Below are positions 16,458 through 24,840 of a stretch of 41,250 nucleotides of DNA, piece after piece. The position numbers were made by a program, and so were the translations under genes. The stretch comes from Actinomycetota bacterium (GTDB lineage Bacteria; Actinomycetota; CADDZG01; JAHWKV01; JAOPZY01). The first letter of the stretch is position 1, and every line of letters starts with the position of its first letter. The stretch is from the NCBI GenBank assembly GCA_025963875.1, contig JAOPZY010000135.1, forward strand, positions 1 through 41,250. The letters are read 5' to 3'. The notes under the pieces were generated by a model. It did no database searches. It saw nothing but the letters and a program-made list of their open reading frames with translations, and was not told the DNA's origin.

Positions 16458-17245
16458 CCTCACCGCCCGACGGCGGGACTGCGGGGCGCGGCCAGGGTTC
16501 GCACGTCCTGCGCAACCGCAAGGGGTGGGACGTCCTGGCGGCGGAGTACGAGGGGCCTGGGCGCCGGAACTGGGCTGCTGACGAGCCGACGTGGGGACTC
16601 TGGAACATCCCCGAGTCCGAGCTCCACGCCCTGCCGGCCGTCGCGGGCCGTGACGTGGTCGAGCTGGGCTGCGGGACCGGCTACGTGTCGGCGTGGCTGG
16701 CACGCCTGGGGGCTCGGCCGGTGGGGATCGACAACTCCCTCGCCCAGCTCCGCGCGGCTCGGCGCTTCCAGCGCGAGTTCGGCCTGGAGTTCCCCCTCGT
16801 GCAGGCCGACGCAGAGGCGGTCCCGCTGGCTGACGGGAGCTTCGACGTGGCGATCAGCGAGTACGGGGCCAGCATCTGGTGCGACCCCTACCGGTGGGTC
16901 CCCGAGGCGGCCAGGCTGCTGCGCCCGGGTGGAGACCTGGTGTTTTTCGTCAACGGGACGATCCTGATGCTGTGCGCCGCCGACGAGGACGACCGGCCGG
17001 CCGGAGACCGGCTCCTCCGGCCCTACTTCGGGATGCATCGCTTCGAGTGGCCGGGGGAGGAGTGCGTCGACTTCCACCTCGGCTACGGCGACTGGATCAG
17101 GCTCCTGCGGGCAAACGGCTTCGAGATCGAGGACCTGCTCGAGCTGCGACCTCCGGAGGGGGCCAGCACCCGCTACCCGTACGTGGATCTCCCGTGGGCA
17201 CGGCAGTGGCCGAGCGAAGAGGTGTGGAAGGCGCGGAAGCGCTAG
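16454..17245 (+). CDS. Class I SAM-dependent methyltransferase
   Basis: The 263-aa protein has motif I VVELGCGTG (68-76), the acidic residue of motif II in GIDNS (94-98), then ADAEAVPLADGSFD and the post-III segment LLRPGGDLVFFVNG. This is the Methyltransf_11/25 type that methylates small molecules. The substrate is unknown; coupling to a nucleotide-sugar dehydrogenase hints at a glycan or sugar. TTG at 16454 overlaps the previous stop (TTGA). Its stop TAG shares the CTAG tetramer with the mdh stop on the opposite strand. Confidence 0.82.
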   Translation: MTSPPDGGTAGRGQGSHVLRNRKGWDVLAAEYEGPGRRNWAADEPTWGLWNIPESELHALPAVAGRDVVELGCGTGYVSAWLARLGARPVGIDNSLAQLRAARRFQREFGLEFPLVQADAEAVPLADGSFDVAISEYGASIWCDPYRWVPEAARLLRPGGDLVFFVNGTILMLCAADEDDRPAGDRLLRPYFGMHRFEWPGEECVDFHLGYGDWIRLLRANGFEIEDLLELRPPEGASTRYPYVDLPWARQWPSEEVWKARKR

Positions 17246-18168
17246 AGCGAGCCGAGGTCCTCGCAGCGGGCCTTGATCGCAGCCGCTGCAGCCCGGAGCT
17301 GGTCGAGCTCGGCAGGCTCGAGGTCGAGGGTGACGATCTCTTCCACGCCGCGCCGGCCGAGGCGGGCGGGTACGCCGAGGTAGGTGTCGGAGACGCCGTA
17401 CTCGCCCGACGTCCAGGCCGAGACCGGCATCACCTCCTTGGTGTCGCCGAGGATGGCGTTGGCCATCTTGGCGGCCGCCGACGACGGGGCGTAGTAGGCG
17501 CTCCCCTTCTTCAGCAGGCCCACGATCTCGGCGCCGGCGTTCTGGGTGCGCTTGTACAGCTTGTCAAGCGTCTCAGGGCTGACGAGCTCCGTGAGCGGCT
17601 TGCCGTCGACCGTGGCCTGCCGGGCCAGTGGGACCATCTGCTCGCCGTGGGAGCCCAGCGTCATGGCCTCCACCGCCAGCGGAGAGACCCCGAGCTCGGC
17701 GGCGATGAAGGCGGCCAGCCGGGCCGAGTCCAGCACCCCGGCCATCCCCATCACGCGGGACTTCGGGAAGCCGCTGACCTCGGCGGTCAGGTAGGTCATC
17801 TCGTCGAGGGGGTTGGTGACGACGATGATGACGGCGCCGGGTGAGTGCTCGGCAAGCTTCTTCGTGACGTCGGTGACCACGGCGGCGTTCTTGGCCAGCA
17901 GGTCCATGCGGCTCATGCCCGGCCCCCGAGGGAAACCGGCGGTGATGATCGCCAGGTGGGAGCCCGCGGTGTCCCGGTAGTCGTTGGTCCCGGTGCAGGC
18001 CACCTCGAAGCGCTCGATGGGGGCCGACTGGTTCAGGTCGAGGGCGAGGCCCTGCGGCAGCCCCTCGACGACGTCGATCAGGCAGACGTCGGCGAGCCCG
18101 CGCTGCAGGATCCGCAGTGCCGTGGTCGAACCCACGAATCCCGCACCTACCACGGTGACTTTGGCCAT
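17242..18168 (-). CDS. mdh: Malate dehydrogenase (LDH-like type)
   Basis: The 308-aa enzyme interconverts malate and oxaloacetate with NAD in the TCA cycle. The glycine-rich loop is at 8-13, Asp32 after the second strand favours NAD, substrate-binding Arg81 and Arg87 lie in AGFPRGPGMSR, Asp147 and Arg150 in GVLDSAR, and catalytic His174 in GSHGEQ. Arg81 instead of Gln separates malate from lactate dehydrogenases. It lies 3 nt downstream of idh on the same strand, so the two TCA enzymes are probably co-transcribed. Confidence 0.95.
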   Translation of the reverse strand: MAKVTVVGAGFVGSTTALRILQRGLADVCLIDVVEGLPQGLALDLNQSAPIERFEVACTGTNDYRDTAGSHLAIITAGFPRGPGMSRMDLLAKNAAVVTDVTKKLAEHSPGAVIIVVTNPLDEMTYLTAEVSGFPKSRVMGMAGVLDSARLAAFIAAELGVSPLAVEAMTLGSHGEQMVPLARQATVDGKPLTELVSPETLDKLYKRTQNAGAEIVGLLKKGSAYYAPSSAAAKMANAILGDTKEVMPVSAWTSGEYGVSDTYLGVPARLGRRGVEEIVTLDLEPAELDQLRAAAAAIKARCEDLGSL

Positions 18169-18171
18169 CGT

Positions 18172-19251
18172 CTACCTCATCGCCGCGATCACGGCGTCGG
18201 CGACGTCAGAGGTGCCGACGGCGGTCGGGTCGGTGCGGGAGGGCTTCATGTCCCACGTGACGCTGACCCCTTCCGCGATGACGGACGCGATGGCCGCCTC
18301 GAGTCGAGCGGCGGCCTCAGCCTCCCCGATGTGGCGGAGCATGAGGACCCCGGAGAGCATCATCGCCATGGGATTGATCCTGTTCAGCCCCGCGTACTTC
18401 GGCGCCGATCCGTGCGTCGGCTCGAACACGGCCACGTCGTCGCCGAAGTTTGCACCCGGTGCGACGCCGAGCCCCCCGACCAGGCCGGCGCCGATGTCGC
18501 TCAGGATGTCGCCGTAGAGATTGGGAAGGACGAGCACGTCGTACTCCTCCGGGCGCGTTACCAACTGCATCGAACAGTTGTCGACAATTCGATCCTGGAA
18601 CTCGATATCCGGGTACTCCTCGGCCACCGCGCGCGCGGTGGCGAGGAACAGCCCATCGGAAAACTTCATGATGTTGGACTTGTGGACCGCCGTGACCTTG
18701 TGCCGGCCATACCGACGGGCATACTCGAAGGCGAAGCGGACGATGCGTCGGCTTTCGGTGACGGAGATCGGCTTGATGGAGATCCCTGAGTCCTCACGGA
18801 TCCGTGGGGCCCCCAGGTCCTCGAGGACGTCGATGAGCTTCAGGGCTTCTGCCGATCCCTCCCGGAATTCGATGCCGGCGTAGAGATCCTCGAGATTCTC
18901 CCGGACGATGACGATGTCCACGTTGTCATAGCGGGACCGCACGCCCTTGTACGTCTTGCAGGGCCGAAGGCAGGCGTAGAGGTCCAGTTCCTTGCGAAGG
19001 GCGACGTTGACGCTGCGGAACCCATGGCCGACCGGCGTGGTGATGGGTCCCTTGATGGCCACCTTGTTGCGCCGGATGGACTCCAGGACCGCCTCGGGCA
19101 ACGGGGTCCCCGCCGACTCGATCACTCCCTCGCCCGCGTGCTGGATATCCCAATCAAAGGCCACGCCGGTCCCCTCGAGCACCCGGCGTGTGGCCTCGGC
19201 AATCTCAGGCCCGGTCCCGTCTCCCGGGATGAGGGTGATCTTGTGGGGCAC
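18172..19251 (-). CDS. NAD-type isocitrate/isopropylmalate-family dehydrogenase, probable isocitrate dehydrogenase
   Basis: The 359-aa protein oxidatively decarboxylates a 2-R-hydroxyacid, most likely isocitrate to 2-oxoglutarate. Seen are [15 protein letters not shown] at the N-terminus, the substrate loop [18 protein letters not shown], and [15 protein letters not shown]. The metal-binding Asp cluster is in [15 protein letters not shown], and the NAD region is in [12 protein letters not shown]. The size and [10 protein letters not shown] form fit the NAD-linked, homotetrameric-type IDH rather than the large monomeric NADP enzyme of many actinobacteria. GTG 19251 is preferred as start because the in-frame ATG 19287 overlaps a TGC-TATCTT -10 element. 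An operon with mdh is likely. Confidence 0.88.
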   Translation of the reverse strand: MPHKITLIPGDGTGPEIAEATRRVLEGTGVAFDWDIQHAGEGVIESAGTPLPEAVLESIRRNKVAIKGPITTPVGHGFRSVNVALRKELDLYACLRPCKTYKGVRSRYDNVDIVIVRENLEDLYAGIEFREGSAEALKLIDVLEDLGAPRIREDSGISIKPISVTESRRIVRFAFEYARRYGRHKVTAVHKSNIMKFSDGLFLATARAVAEEYPDIEFQDRIVDNCSMQLVTRPEEYDVLVLPNLYGDILSDIGAGLVGGLGVAPGANFGDDVAVFEPTHGSAPKYAGLNRINPMAMMLSGVLMLRHIGEAEAAARLEAAIASVIAEGVSVTWDMKPSRTDPTAVGTSDVADAVIAAMR

Positions 19252-19285
19252 GTCGACACCATTCTCTCGTCGTGGATGCCCCGGC

Positions 19286-19291
19286 AAGATA
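19286..19291 (-). promoter_or_regulatory. Extended -10 element for idh-mdh
   Basis: On the minus strand the hexamer TATCTT is preceded by TGC, giving an extended -10 about 35 nt before the GTG start of idh. No good -35 was found at the right distance, which is usual for extended -10 promoters. Confidence 0.4.
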
Positions 19292-19301
19292 GCATCACCC
19301 G

Positions 19302-19317
19302 CCGCCTACCCAGGCGG
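19302..19317 (-). terminator. Short hairpin between zinc-finger gene and idh
   Basis: CCGCCT and AGGCGG arms close a GGGT loop, 33 nt downstream of the zinc-finger gene stop and upstream of the idh promoter. There is no T-run, so terminator function is tentative. Confidence 0.35.
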
Positions 19318-19349
19318 AGGCTTCAGGGACCTGGGCCCGACGAGCCAGA

Positions 19350-19568
19350 CTACGCCGAGACTGCCTTCGATCGCCGCTGGCGCGTTACCGGCGATGCGTG
19401 AGCGGTGAGCTTGTTGGAGCACGAACCGTGAAATGCGAGACCGAATTCACGGCCGAGACCCCGCGCGCCCTGCTTGCGGACCGCCAGGCGGCCCACCAAC
19501 ACGTCGCCACCAGAGATCGTCTTGCCGCAAAAATCGCACACGTACTCTTCCTTCAAGATAACACCCAT
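19350..19568 (-). CDS. Small CxxC...HxxC zinc-binding protein
   Basis: The 72-aa protein has Cys11 and Cys14 in a CDFCGK knuckle, and His47 and Cys50 in an HGSC element, consistent with one bound zinc in a treble-clef or ribbon fold. The rest is basic, with an Arg/Lys/Ser-rich tail, suggesting nucleic-acid or ribosome contact. ATG 19568 is chosen because AAAGGAAA lies about ten bases upstream and a -35/-10 pair lies about 50 nt before it. Frames starting further upstream (to 19706) run through the AT-rich promoter and are unlikely. No family name can be given. Confidence 0.65.
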   Translation of the reverse strand: MGVILKEEYVCDFCGKTISGGDVLVGRLAVRKQGARGLGREFGLAFHGSCSNKLTAHASPVTRQRRSKAVSA

Positions 19569-19618
19569 GCCACGTATTTCCTTTCTGTGAGTGACATTCG
19601 CGCGGCCGTTTCCAAACA

Positions 19619-19647
19619 ATGATATACCAACGTCAAGCAACATCCAA
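19619..19647 (-). promoter_or_regulatory. Promoter of the small zinc-finger gene
   Basis: On the minus strand, TTGGAT (19647-19642) and TATCAT (19624-19619) are separated by exactly 17 bp in the most AT-rich stretch of the window. The implied 5' leader is about 45 nt. Confidence 0.5.
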
Positions 19648-19714
19648 AATATCATAATAACTGCGCTAAAGCGTCTAATTAGGGAACAGGCTCTGCGTGA
19701 GCCCACAGAAATGG

Positions 19715-20578
19715 CTAAGAGATGGTGGCTTCGGCTGCCTGCACGGTGTTCGCAAGCAGCATGGCCCGAGTCATCGGACCCACGCCCCCCGGCACCGGTG
19801 TGATCGCACCGGCGACGTTCACAGCACTTTCAAAGTCGACGTCACCGACGAGCTTGCCGTTTGCGGCTCGTGTGATTCCGACATCGATAACGGTAGCTCC
19901 CGGTTTGATGTGCTCCCCGCGCAGCGCGCCGGGACGGCCCGCAGCCACGATGAGAATGTCGGCGGTGCGAGTGAAAAACCCTACGTCCGGAGTGCCGGTA
20001 TGGCACAACGTTACCGTGGCATTGGCATTGGGCGCCTTGCTGGACAGCAGCACAGAAACCGGCCGCCCAACGAGCTGCGAGCGACCCACGACGACGACAT
20101 GCGCCCCGTCCACCCGCGTGCCCGACCGCTCGAGCAGCACCTGAATGCCCAGCGGCGTGCAGGGGACAAAGCGGGGACGTCCGAGGGACAGCAGCCCGGC
20201 ATTCTCCGGATGCAATCCGTCGACGTCCTTCAAAGGATTGAGCGCTTCCTGAGCTGCAACCGCGTCGAGCTGTGGGGGCAACGGCATCTGCACGATGATG
20301 CCGTGCACCGCGGGGTCCCCGTTCAAATCACGGACAAGGTCCATGAGCTCATCCTGGCTTGTGGATGCGGGAAGCCGGTGAACGAATGAGGCCATTCCCA
20401 CCGCGTGCGCGTCTTTTTCCTTGCCGGCAACGTAGGCGGCCGACGCCGGGTCGTCGCCCACGAGGACGGCGGCAAGCCCAGGCGTGACGCCGGAGTCCTG
20501 GAGGTTCCGGACGCGGCTTTGCAGCTCTTCCAGGATCGTTGCGGCGACGGCTTTCCCGTCGATGATCCGAGCTGGCAT
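19715..20578 (-). CDS. folD: Methylenetetrahydrofolate dehydrogenase/cyclohydrolase FolD
   Basis: This 287-aa bifunctional cytosolic enzyme interconverts 5,10-methylene-THF, methenyl-THF and 10-formyl-THF, the formyl donor used by PurN and PurH encoded just upstream. Signatures include YVAGKEKDAHAVG with the catalytic Lys, QMPLPPQL, NPLKDVDGLHPENAG, and the C-terminal PVPGGVGPMTRAMLLANT. Length is typical. ATG 20578 follows the purH stop by 5 nt, so purN-purH-folD form an operon. Confidence 0.95.
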   Translation of the reverse strand: MPARIIDGKAVAATILEELQSRVRNLQDSGVTPGLAAVLVGDDPASAAYVAGKEKDAHAVGMASFVHRLPASTSQDELMDLVRDLNGDPAVHGIIVQMPLPPQLDAVAAQEALNPLKDVDGLHPENAGLLSLGRPRFVPCTPLGIQVLLERSGTRVDGAHVVVVGRSQLVGRPVSVLLSSKAPNANATVTLCHTGTPDVGFFTRTADILIVAAGRPGALRGEHIKPGATVIDVGITRAANGKLVGDVDFESAVNVAGAITPVPGGVGPMTRAMLLANTVQAAEATIS

Positions 20579-20583
20579 CGGCC

Positions 20584-22089
20584 CTAGTGCCGGAAGTGGC
20601 GGACGCCGGTGAACACCATGGGGATGTCGTGCTCGTCCGCGGCTGCGATGACCTCGGCGTCGCGCACCGACCCGCCCGGCTGGATCACTGCGCGGACCCC
20701 AGCCTTGGCCGCCACGTCCATGTTGTCGCGGAAGGGGAAGAAGCCATCCGACGCCAGAACGCTGCCCATGGCTCGGTCTCCGGCACGCCGGACCGCCATC
20801 TCGACCGCCTCGACTCGGCTTGTCTGGCCCGACCCCATCCCGACGAGCTGGCCCCCGTTGGCGAGGGTCACCGCGTTGGACTTCAGGTGCTTGGCGACGG
20901 TCCAGGCGAACACGAGGTCGTCCCAGTCCTCCTCGCTCGGCTGCACCTGCCCCGCCACGGTCAGCTGGGGCCGTGCTTCGACGGCGGTGTCGATCTCCTG
21001 CACCAAGACTCCGCCGGCCGCCGAGCGGAACTCGGTCCCACGGCCGAAGGGGCGGGCATGGATCACCCGGAGGTTCTTGCGCTGGGCGAACTCGGCGAGG
21101 GCCTCGGGCGTGTAGGACGGGGCGATGACGATCTCGGTCATGATCTCGATGATCCTGCCGGCGGTGGGCCCGTCGATCTCGCGGTTGGCCGCCACGATCC
21201 CGCCGAACGCCGAGCGCCGGTCGGAGTCCAGGGCAAGCCCGTAGGCCTCCTCGACATCGGCGCCCAGTGCGCAGCCGCAGGCGTTCGTGTGCTTCACGAT
21301 GGCGACGGCCGGCCGCTCGAACTCGCACGCAAGCCGCCACGCCGCCTCCAGGTCGAGCAGGTTGGTGTACGACAGCTCCTTGCCGGCGAGGCGCTGCCAG
21401 CCCGGGTCCCCGGTTGCGTAGAAGGCACCGGCCTGGTGCGGGTTCTCCCCGTAGCGCAGCGGGAACTGCTTGCGCAGGGCAAGGTGCAGGGTCTCGGGGA
21501 ACGTCGCCGGCCCCGACAGCCACGTCGCCACCGCGAAGTCGTAGTCGGCGGTATGGGAGAACGCCTCGGCAGCGAGCAGGGCACGGGTCTCGTCCGACAG
21601 CGACCCGCCCCGCGCCTGCATCTCCTCGAGGATGGCGGGGTACCGCGCGGGGTTCACCACGACCGCCACGCTGGGGTAGTTCTTGGCCGCCGCCCGGACC
21701 ATGGCCGGCCCGCCGATGTCGATCTGCTCGAGGGCGGAGTCCTCTGCAGCCCCTGCGGCGACCGTCTCCCGGAAGGGGTAGAGGTTGCACACCACCAGAT
21801 CGATCAGCGGGATGTTCTGGCTCTTGAGCTGCGCAAGGTGCTGCGGCTTGCGCCGGTCGGCGAGGATCCCGGCATGGATGTGCGGGTGGAGGGTCTTGAC
21901 CCTGCCCTCGAGCATCTCCGGAACACCGGTGACATCGGCCACCGGGGTGACGGAAACCCCCGCCCGTGAGAGGAAATGAGCGGTGCGGCCCGTGGAGACG
22001 ATGGTGATCCCCAGCGCGGCGAGGCCACGAGCCAGCTCCTCGAGCCCGGTCTTGTCGCTGACGGAGATGAGTGCCCGGCGGATCCTCAC
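20584..22089 (-). CDS. purH: Bifunctional AICAR transformylase / IMP cyclohydrolase PurH
   Basis: The 501-aa enzyme catalyses the last two steps of IMP synthesis. An N-terminal cyclohydrolase domain (1-195) begins RRALISVSDKTGLEELA and includes GGPAMVRAAAKN. The transformylase domain (about 200-501) includes RYGENPHQAGAFY, KHTNACGCA with the catalytic Lys-His pair, and the terminal SDGFFPFRDNMD and IPMVFTGVRHFRH. Complete and of usual length. The GTG start overlaps the purN stop (GTGA). Confidence 0.96.
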   Translation of the reverse strand: MRIRRALISVSDKTGLEELARGLAALGITIVSTGRTAHFLSRAGVSVTPVADVTGVPEMLEGRVKTLHPHIHAGILADRRKPQHLAQLKSQNIPLIDLVVCNLYPFRETVAAGAAEDSALEQIDIGGPAMVRAAAKNYPSVAVVVNPARYPAILEEMQARGGSLSDETRALLAAEAFSHTADYDFAVATWLSGPATFPETLHLALRKQFPLRYGENPHQAGAFYATGDPGWQRLAGKELSYTNLLDLEAAWRLACEFERPAVAIVKHTNACGCALGADVEEAYGLALDSDRRSAFGGIVAANREIDGPTAGRIIEIMTEIVIAPSYTPEALAEFAQRKNLRVIHARPFGRGTEFRSAAGGVLVQEIDTAVEARPQLTVAGQVQPSEEDWDDLVFAWTVAKHLKSNAVTLANGGQLVGMGSGQTSRVEAVEMAVRRAGDRAMGSVLASDGFFPFRDNMDVAAKAGVRAVIQPGGSVRDAEVIAAADEHDIPMVFTGVRHFRH

Positions 22090-22712
22090 CGGGCGCCCAC
22101 CGGGGATGTGACCTCGACCCGCCGGCCTCTGACCCTGGTGTGACCGGAAACGACGAGGCGGACGGCTTCGGGGTAGAGGCGGTGCTCCACGGCCTTGATG
22201 CGCTTGTGGAGGGTCTCCTCGTCGTCCCCGGGCAGTACCGGGACCGACTCCTGGGCCACGATGGGGCCATGGTCGACGGCCTCGTCGGCGAAGTGCACGG
22301 TGGTACCGGCCACCTTGACCCCCCAGGCGAGGGCGTCGCGGACAGCGTGGGCGCCGGGGAAGGCCGGCAGGAGGGCGGGATGGATGTTGAGGATCCTCCC
22401 CTCGAAGGCTGTGATGAAGCCCGGCGACAGGATGCGCATGAAGCCCGAGAGGCAGACCAGGTCCACGTCGCGCTCCTGCAAGGCGGCGACGAGGGCGTCG
22501 CTGTAGGCCGCACGGCCCGCATGCGGGCCGGGATCGACGAACAGCGCCTCGACACCCGCCCGGTCAGCCACCGCGAGGGCCCCACAGCCCGCCTTGTCGG
22601 CGAGCAGGGCCACGACCCTGGCATCGCCGAGCTCACCGCGGCTGGAAGCGTCCAGCAGAGCGCGGGCATTGGTACCGGCGCCGGAGGCGAGGATGGCGAT
22701 GCGGGTGGTCAC
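22086..22712 (-). CDS. purN: Phosphoribosylglycinamide formyltransferase PurN
   Basis: The 208-aa enzyme transfers the formyl group of 10-formyl-THF to GAR in purine synthesis. It has the N-terminal RIAILASGAGTNARAL, catalytic Asn-His in NIHPALLPAFPGAHA, and the Asp-bearing VHFADEAVDHGPIV. GTG 22712 gives the start MTTRIAILASG; a longer frame back to 22790 runs through the -10-like element and is not needed. First gene of the purN-purH-folD group. Confidence 0.95.
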   Translation of the reverse strand: MTTRIAILASGAGTNARALLDASSRGELGDARVVALLADKAGCGALAVADRAGVEALFVDPGPHAGRAAYSDALVAALQERDVDLVCLSGFMRILSPGFITAFEGRILNIHPALLPAFPGAHAVRDALAWGVKVAGTTVHFADEAVDHGPIVAQESVPVLPGDDEETLHKRIKAVEHRLYPEAVRLVVSGHTRVRGRRVEVTSPVGAR

Positions 22713-22759
22713 TGTTCCCGAGGATACTCCGCACGGACTCCTTGCTGCCCCGCAGCGAA

Positions 22760-22765
22760 ATTCTA
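22760..22765 (-). promoter_or_regulatory. -10-like hexamer upstream of purN
   Basis: TAGAAT on the minus strand lies about 48 nt before the purN GTG. The -35 region 17-18 bp upstream (GCAACC/TGCAAC) is weak, so this is a tentative promoter. Confidence 0.3.
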
Positions 22766-22842
22766 CTAAGGGGAGCCTCCGAGGTTGCATGCGGACCGTT
22801 TTCCGCCCGAATTGCTCCGTTTCCGACCAGCCCTGGTCCGAA

Positions 22843-22884
22843 GTTGGGAGCGAATCGCGCGTAGGCGCGCGCTAGGCTCCCAAC
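22843..22884 (-). terminator. Hairpin downstream of sucD
   Basis: Perfect 9-bp arms GTTGGGAGC (22843-22851) and GCTCCCAAC (22876-22884) enclose a CG-rich centre that can itself pair (CGCGCG against GCGCGCG). It lies 35 nt after the sucD stop and before the purN promoter region, the right place to end the suc transcript. Confidence 0.55.
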
Positions 22885-22918
22885 CTCCTCCTAACTCCGC
22901 AGTGGGCATGACCGGCGG

Positions 22919-23791
22919 TCAGACGAGGACCCGCGCCACCAGCTGCGCCACCTCGCTCGGGTTCTTCGCCACCGCGACCCCTGCGGCCCGGAAGGCGTCC
23001 GCCTTGGCGGCGGCGGTCCCCTTCGACCCCGAGATCAGGGCACCGGCGTGGCCCATCCGCTTGCCTGGCGGGGCGGTGAAGCCGGCGATGTAGGCGACGA
23101 CCGGGGTCCGCATCCCCTGAGCGACGAACGCCGCTGCCTGCTCCTCCTCGTCGCCGCCGATCTCGCCGATGAGCACGACGGCCCGGGTGCCGGGGTCGGC
23201 CTCGAAGCGGGCCAGGCAGTCGATGAATCCGGTACCGACGATGGGGTCGCCGCCGATGCCCACACACGTCGACTGCCCGATGCCGGCCGCCGTCAACTCG
23301 TGGACGATCTGGTAGGTGAGGGTGCCGGAGCGCGAAACCAGGCCGACCGGGCCGGGGATGCAGATCTCGCCCGGGATGATGCCGAGGTTGGACTCCCCCG
23401 GCGAGATGACGCCGGGGCAGTTCGGACCGATCAGGGTGACGCCGCCGGTGCGCCGGATCTGCGCCCGGACCCTGGCGGTGTCGTTGGCGGGAATGCCTTC
23501 GGTGATGCAGACGATGAGGCCCACCCCTGCGTCGGCGGACTCAAGGACGGCGTCGGCCGCCGCGCGAGCGGGGACGAAGATGACCGAGGCGTTGGCGCGG
23601 GTCGCCGCCACCCCTTCCTCCACGGTGTCGAAGACCGGAATGCCATCGACGTCGGTGCCCCCCTTGCCCGGGGTGACGCCGGCGACGACCTGCGTCCCGT
23701 AGGAGCGGTTGCGCAGGGCGTGGAAGCGGCCCTCACGGCCGGTGAGGCCCTGGACCAGCACGAGGGTCTTTCGGTCGACGAGGATCGGCAC
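22919..23791 (-). CDS. sucD: Succinyl-CoA ligase alpha subunit SucD
   Basis: The 290-aa subunit forms succinyl-CoA or, in the TCA direction, succinate plus ATP/GTP, with a phosphohistidine intermediate. CoA-binding residues lie in [10 protein letters not shown] (15-24), [12 protein letters not shown] is at 122-133, and active-site His248 sits in MGHAGAL. The GTG start (reading MPILVDRKT) is preferred; an ATG eight bases upstream is in another frame. Unlike the usual arrangement, sucD is separated from sucC by an Asp-box gene and by repeat copy 3. Confidence 0.95.
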   Translation of the reverse strand: MPILVDRKTLVLVQGLTGREGRFHALRNRSYGTQVVAGVTPGKGGTDVDGIPVFDTVEEGVAATRANASVIFVPARAAADAVLESADAGVGLIVCITEGIPANDTARVRAQIRRTGGVTLIGPNCPGVISPGESNLGIIPGEICIPGPVGLVSRSGTLTYQIVHELTAAGIGQSTCVGIGGDPIVGTGFIDCLARFEADPGTRAVVLIGEIGGDEEEQAAAFVAQGMRTPVVAYIAGFTAPPGKRMGHAGALISGSKGTAAAKADAFRAAGVAVAKNPSEVAQLVARVLV

Positions 23792-23810
23792 CGGGGCATC
23801 CTAGTATTAC

Positions 23811-23831
23811 CCGGCGCCTTGAGGGGCGCCT
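23811..23831 (+). repeat. Dispersed 21-bp repeat, copy 3 (upstream of sucD)
   Basis: The 21 bp are identical to copies 1 and 2. It lies in the 77-bp gap between the Asp-box propeller gene stop (23869, minus strand) and the sucD start (23791). The adjoining bases read TAATACT on the minus strand, a possible -10, so the unit may sit in an internal promoter for sucD. Confidence 0.75.
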
Positions 23832-23868
23832 CGGGCGGGTGCTCTCCTGCTGGGCCGAATCGAGCGGT

Positions 23869-24840
23869 CTAAGCGAAGGCCACGGCGTGGAGGTCGCCCA
23901 GGTCCTCGGCGACGAGGTCGAAGGATTCCCCCCCGTCGTTCGAGTACCACAGCTCGCCGGTGGTGGTCCCGAACGCCGCTTCGGACGGCACCCGGGGATT
24001 GATGACGAGGCCCCGACGCCGTACGCCGCCCTTCAGATCCTTCACCACCGTCCGGAACCGCCGGCCGGAGTCGGTGGAGAGGTAGAGGTCGCAGCCGGCA
24101 TTGGACTTCCACGTGGACGGCGCACCCTCGGCGGCCGACAGGATGACCCGGTCGGGTTCCGTCGGATGGGCAGCGAGGCCCATGGTGTACTGGCACCGGT
24201 TCGCCTCGCCCATCTGGCGCCACGAGATCCCCTCGTCGTCCGAGCAGAACGCTCCCCCGCTGCCATTGTTGGCGCACCCGGTGGTCACGAACACCCGCTC
24301 GGGCTTGGCCGCAGAGAGCTGGATGGAGTGGACGTCGGGGCACGGGAGGCCGAGGTTGTACCAGCTCTTGCCTCCGTCGCGGGATCGGTAGACGCCGCCC
24401 ACCTGGATGCCGACGTAGATGGTCTTGGAATCCTTGTGGTTGGTGCCCACCGCGGTGACCGCCGCCGCGGCGGCGGGAAGGGAGCCCGCGCCATCGCCGG
24501 CGGTCCACGAGTCGGCCCCCGGCGAGCCCGCCAGGCTCTTGATCGGCGTCCACGACTCGCCGGCGTCCTTGCTCCGCCAGGCCCCGACAGGGAGGCAGCC
24601 CGCGATAAGCCGGCCGCTGCGGGCAAGGGCGAGCGAGGTGACCGCGTCCCCGAGGTCCTTCGCCAGGACCGTTGCGCCGCCCGCGCCGGACCACGCCAGC
24701 ACCTGCCCGTCGGCGGTCCCCGCCAGGACGCCGCCCTCGACGGTCCGCACGAGGCAGAGCACGCGCTGTGTGGACGCCTGCGTGACGTCGCCGTCCTCGT
24801 ACAGACTGAATCCCTTCGAGCCGCCCAGAAACATTCTCAT
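23869..24840 (-). CDS. Asp-box (BNR/sialidase-type) beta-propeller protein
   Basis: The 323-aa protein has five Asp-box turns of the form SxDxGxxW/F at 90-97, 153-160, 200-207, 255-262 and 300-307, spaced 45-63 residues apart, giving a six- or seven-bladed propeller. It has no signal peptide, unlike many secreted BNR proteins, so it is probably cytosolic, although several Cys (82, 167, 189, 199, 216, 250) are present. It lacks the catalytic Arg triad context of true sialidases as far as can be seen. The ATG overlaps the sucC stop (ATGA), so it is translated with sucC and lies between sucC and sucD. Its role is unknown. Confidence 0.82.
   Translation of the reverse strand: MRMFLGGSKGFSLYEDGDVTQASTQRVLCLVRTVEGGVLAGTADGQVLAWSGAGGATVLAKDLGDAVTSLALARSGRLIAGCLPVGAWRSKDAGESWTPIKSLAGSPGADSWTAGDGAGSLPAAAAAVTAVGTNHKDSKTIYVGIQVGGVYRSRDGGKSWYNLGLPCPDVHSIQLSAAKPERVFVTTGCANNGSGGAFCSDDEGISWRQMGEANRCQYTMGLAAHPTEPDRVILSAAEGAPSTWKSNAGCDLYLSTDSGRRFRTVVKDLKGGVRRRGLVINPRVPSEAAFGTTTGELWYSNDGGESFDLVAEDLGDLHAVAFA

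Noticed and set aside
20579-22669. Frame extending folD upstream through purH and purN
   Set aside because: The upstream part is a shadow of two complete genes in other frames; FolD starts at its conserved N-terminus at 20578.
23431-23799. Alternative ATG at 23799 upstream of sucD
   Set aside because: It is in another frame and gives an unrelated Arg/Ser-rich translation; GTG 23791 gives the SucD N-terminus.
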